From: Lineus longissimus
Lineage: Eukaryota > Nemertea > Pilidiophora > Heteronemertea > Lineidae
Assembly: GCF_910592395.1 (NCBI RefSeq)
Contig: NC_088312.1
Span: 21,149,292-21,213,291 of the forward strand
Reading direction: 5' to 3'
DNA length: 64,000 bases
The notes under the pieces were generated by a model. That model ran no database searches and was not told the DNA's origin. It saw only the letters and a list, made by a program, of their open reading frames with translations. Positions 61,001 to 64,000 of this stretch are shown one piece after another (the first letter of the stretch is position 1; every line of letters starts with the position of its first letter). The translations under genes were made by a program, and so were the position numbers.

Positions 61001-63767
61001 GGCTTCATCTGAGCCGCCAATAATCTCCGACTGAGTCAGCAGCGCATTAGAAAAGAGCAATGCCATCTCCGGCAACAGGAGGCCCACTTCAAGATTCAAA
61101 TTAGAATTGCACAAAAGAAGACGAGGGTCGGGTCAGAAAGACGATTTCTCCAGGGACTTCGGTTCAATATTTGACTAGATAATTGCCTGTGTTGAGAGGC
61201 GGGTTCAAGGGATTCTGGCCTGAATGAGCAACACGTTTTTTAGATCAAATCCACAACAGAAATACGGAATATTCCTATTCATTTTATACAACCAGCAGTG
61301 GTACATTTTGGCCAAATGCTAGGCTGCTGACTGATGAGTTACGTGTTTCTTAGTGCTGCAGGAATATCTGCAATATCTCCGGCCCTGGCAAGGTTGAAGT
61401 GCAGTGTCCATGGTCTTTGAATGCACCAACCAGTCTTTTCATAAGTTTCTGCTTCTAAAGCCAAATGCACCAAATAGCAGAGCAAGCAACTGACAGAGAT
61501 GACTGAGATGATAGAAACTCAGATATCACGGATGGGGTAGATAATGCCCCCCTTCCCCGATTTCAATCACTGAAAGAGTGTTTTTCATGCATACTGGCTG
61601 CATAAAGCCAAAGGGAAGTCTTGAAATGAACTCACCACCCACCAAAAAAAAGATAGTCATGGCCCTGAGTTCTGAAGAAAACAGACAAGGCAAACTTTAT
61701 CACACGGCGGCATCTTTTCCCGTTTCGTCGACTGCACGCCAAGTCTTACACGAATCACCAACCAAGACTCCTCTGACACAAATTATCAATTTTCCACTAA
61801 ATCAAATCAAACGAGGACAAAACGCCGCAATCAAATTCATCCGCTCGCAATCGGCGCAGATATGGATATTCAATTCCAGAAAAACCGATAAAAGTTATTA
61901 TTCCCGTCGCAGATGATCCTTGCACGCGAGCCAGGGGCCACTTTTGGAAAATTAGTAATAACCATTAACGCTGAGTTTGCTTCAGTTTTCATTCATAACG
62001 TGTATCCCTGGTATTATGTTTTAAGCGGAATTCAATTAAACCAAATCTTTTGGATGTCACAGGGATACGTGGTTCCTGCGATGGGTTTATGGATTAGGTT
62101 TTTCGTTTCATGATAATCACTATCCATGATGAAGAGGGCTCCTGTCCGGACAATGATTTTGTCTGCTTTACATTGGATCAGTAGAAATAAGGTTCATTTT
62201 GTAGAAATAAGCAGGCCACAGAGGAAAGTTTTGCTTGGGAAAACTGAAAACATGGGGAGGATGATAGAATCATAACTGCCGGCTCTGTCTTTCAAAGACC
62301 TGCTAGGAGACAGGCACGACTGAGGTATTTAGAGGCAAACACATCTAGATGCATGCAATGGACCATTCCCTTCCGTCCCGCTACCCTACTCAGTCAGCTG
62401 AAAATTGGAAATGCACTCCCAACAGATTTATTTTTGAAGCAGACTTTCGCTGATAGAGACGTGTGTCACTGGGTAGGACGTAAACCAAACCATTTCGACA
62501 TGGTCACAGAACATGTCCGTCACAGTATTTCTAACTAGTCAACCTCCCCAACAGAAGTGGTCCCAACTGGATTTCTCATTGACAAGGCTGGATAGAGCCA
62601 TCACTGGGTGTGTCTGAGGTCAATACATTGAGACACAACTTCAGATTTAAATCCAAGCAGTTACAAAAGTGTTTCCAATGTGGCTTGATATGATAGGGAT
62701 TGCTGCCTGTGTCAGTAACCAACAGTTCAGCAAGGTTTGCTCCATCTGAACTACTTGTCTCTACCCAGTTCCAATTAGAGGCTAACATATTCAAACACAT
62801 CCACAGACTCATTTCCTTGCAGTTCTGCCACACAGTGGGCCTCAGAAACCAGACTAGTCCCAGATACCAGACTGGTCCCAACAGAGTTTATTTCCGAAAA
62901 AAAATGTATCCAAAGTAGCGTTGCATAGACATGGAATGCTGGGTGAGGCATACACCAATATATTTCCCAATACATTTCATTTTTGATGTGGGCAAAGTCT
63001 GATAGAGATATGCGTCACTTGGTATGTCAGAGAGGCCAACACATTCAGACACATGTCCACAAAATCATTGCTTTTGCAACCCGCACAGAAATGGTCCCAA
63101 CTGAGTTACGCTAATGTAACGACCATTTGATCCAATCTATTTGATTGATTACCAGAAGCCACCAATACCTCTCGTCACCCAAGCCATCAACATTTCTGCC
63201 TTATTCACTTGTTCAATCGACACTTGTAACCATACCCTAGTCACTGGGGACCAATATGATGATGAATAAAGAGTTATTTGGCAGTGGACAAACAGAAAAT
63301 CAGGGAACCAGGACCCCATCCTGAGAGAACCAAGCCCTTTACGTTTGTAATTTCCTCGCTGCAAAAGTTACACTGGTTCACCCCCAAAATGGGTGTCTCA
63401 GCTGTGATATGTACTTCCAGATTTTCTGTTGACACTACTTCATTTCAATTTTGATGTCGTACAGAGAATCGAGAAGGATTAAGTCAGGTCACATCAGTAA
63501 AGAATGCATGTTCCACACCATTTGCTATAACAAGCATTGCATTTTAACCGTGAAATTTACTGCCCGAGGCTCTTTTTTCAAAGTGACTCACAAAAATCCC
63601 ATCTCATCATTTGAGTCAGGACAATCTTGTTCTGCCGTCTCTGACTAACATTTTGCAGAGTATTCAATTTTTTGTCCAGTTTTGAAGTTCAGCAGATGAT
63701 CACTTTTGAAAACTTTGGACAATAATGCAGAAGGCCAAATCACCGAAACACTCTCTGTGACTTTTTG
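58031..63767. other. Region with no supported gene
   Basis: No exon of the midkine-like gene or any other gene could be recognised on either strand. ORFs here are short and composition-driven. A signal-peptide exon of the midkine-like gene could hide here, but I could not single one out. Confidence 0.4.
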
Positions 63768-63992
63768 GAGAGTGCGGTGGCACAGTGCAGTGGAAGAGCA
63801 TTTGACTTGTGATCAGAAGGTTGTGGGTTCAAGTCCCGGCCAATGCCACACTTGTTGGTAGCCTAATGGCCAAGTGTAGCACATGCGCACCCTGGTTTCT
63901 AAAGAAAGTTTCTGGATTAGGCAGGGGAATAATGTCAAGAGCTTCGAGAATGTTTGACAAAGCGCTATAATAGAAAACTTTATTTTATTTTT
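63768..63992 (+). repeat. tRNA-derived SINE
   Basis: GCGGTGGCACAGTGCAGTGG with B-box GGTTGTGGGTTCAAGTCCCG makes the head. The tail contains CAAAGCGCTATAATAGAAAA and ends in a T-rich run. It is the same family as 2552-2806 and is nearly cut by the window end. Confidence 0.75.
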
Positions 63993-64000
63993 CATCAAAA

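Noticed and set aside
61578-61916. 112-codon plus ORF
   Set aside because: No domain, no splice partners, and a composition like the flanking non-coding sequence.

Overview
This window is nuclear DNA of a multicellular eukaryote. Its genes are split by short, phase-consistent GT-AG introns, and the gaps are full of tRNA-derived SINEs, LINE fragments, foldback MITEs and microsatellites. The gene content is animal: axonemal cilium proteins, a TFIID subunit, a COX17 copper chaperone and a midkine/pleiotrophin-type protein. Modular repeats that end in a trinucleotide array and a short hairpin resemble the pearl/DINE-1 class, so a marine invertebrate (lophotrochozoan or non-vertebrate deuterostome) is most likely. 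The sequence alone does not let me name a phylum.

Layout. 339-23520 (minus): 40 consecutive coding exons of CFAP47, 2745 codons with no frame break; the 3' end of the gene lies off the left edge. 23521-23974: a compact divergent promoter shared with DNAJB13 (23975-27659, plus, 7 exons, complete). 30442-30993 (minus): COX17 in 2 exons. It starts only 101 bp from TAF13 (31095-32407, plus, 4 exons), giving a second divergent pair. 33970-37834 (minus): a complete 6-exon coiled-coil gene of the TSNAXIP1_N/C6orf118 type. About 39510-46873 (minus): the 3' half of a midkine/pleiotrophin-like gene with three Cys-rich repeats on three symmetrical exons and a proposed 3.4-kb 3' UTR; its signal-peptide exon was not found. 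46874-64000 has no gene I can support and is probably the upstream intron of that gene plus repeats.

How the genes fit together. CFAP47 (axoneme and sperm flagellum), DNAJB13 (radial spoke) and, by inference, the C6orf118-like protein form a loose cluster of cilium/flagellum genes. Embedded in it is a housekeeping pair, COX17 (copper delivery to cytochrome oxidase) and TAF13 (TFIID). Head-to-head starts suggest co-regulation within each pair.

The most interesting non-genic signals are: two long modular elements whose 300-bp units each carry nuclear-receptor-type half-sites in DR3 spacing; a 14-copy, 62-bp minisatellite apparently born from the head of a tRNA-derived SINE; several unrelated foldback MITEs all flanked by TTAA; a SINE nested in a TIR element with a clear target duplication; and a 248-bp near-perfect palindrome in a CFAP47 intron. 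All calls come from reading the sequence; no database search was run.
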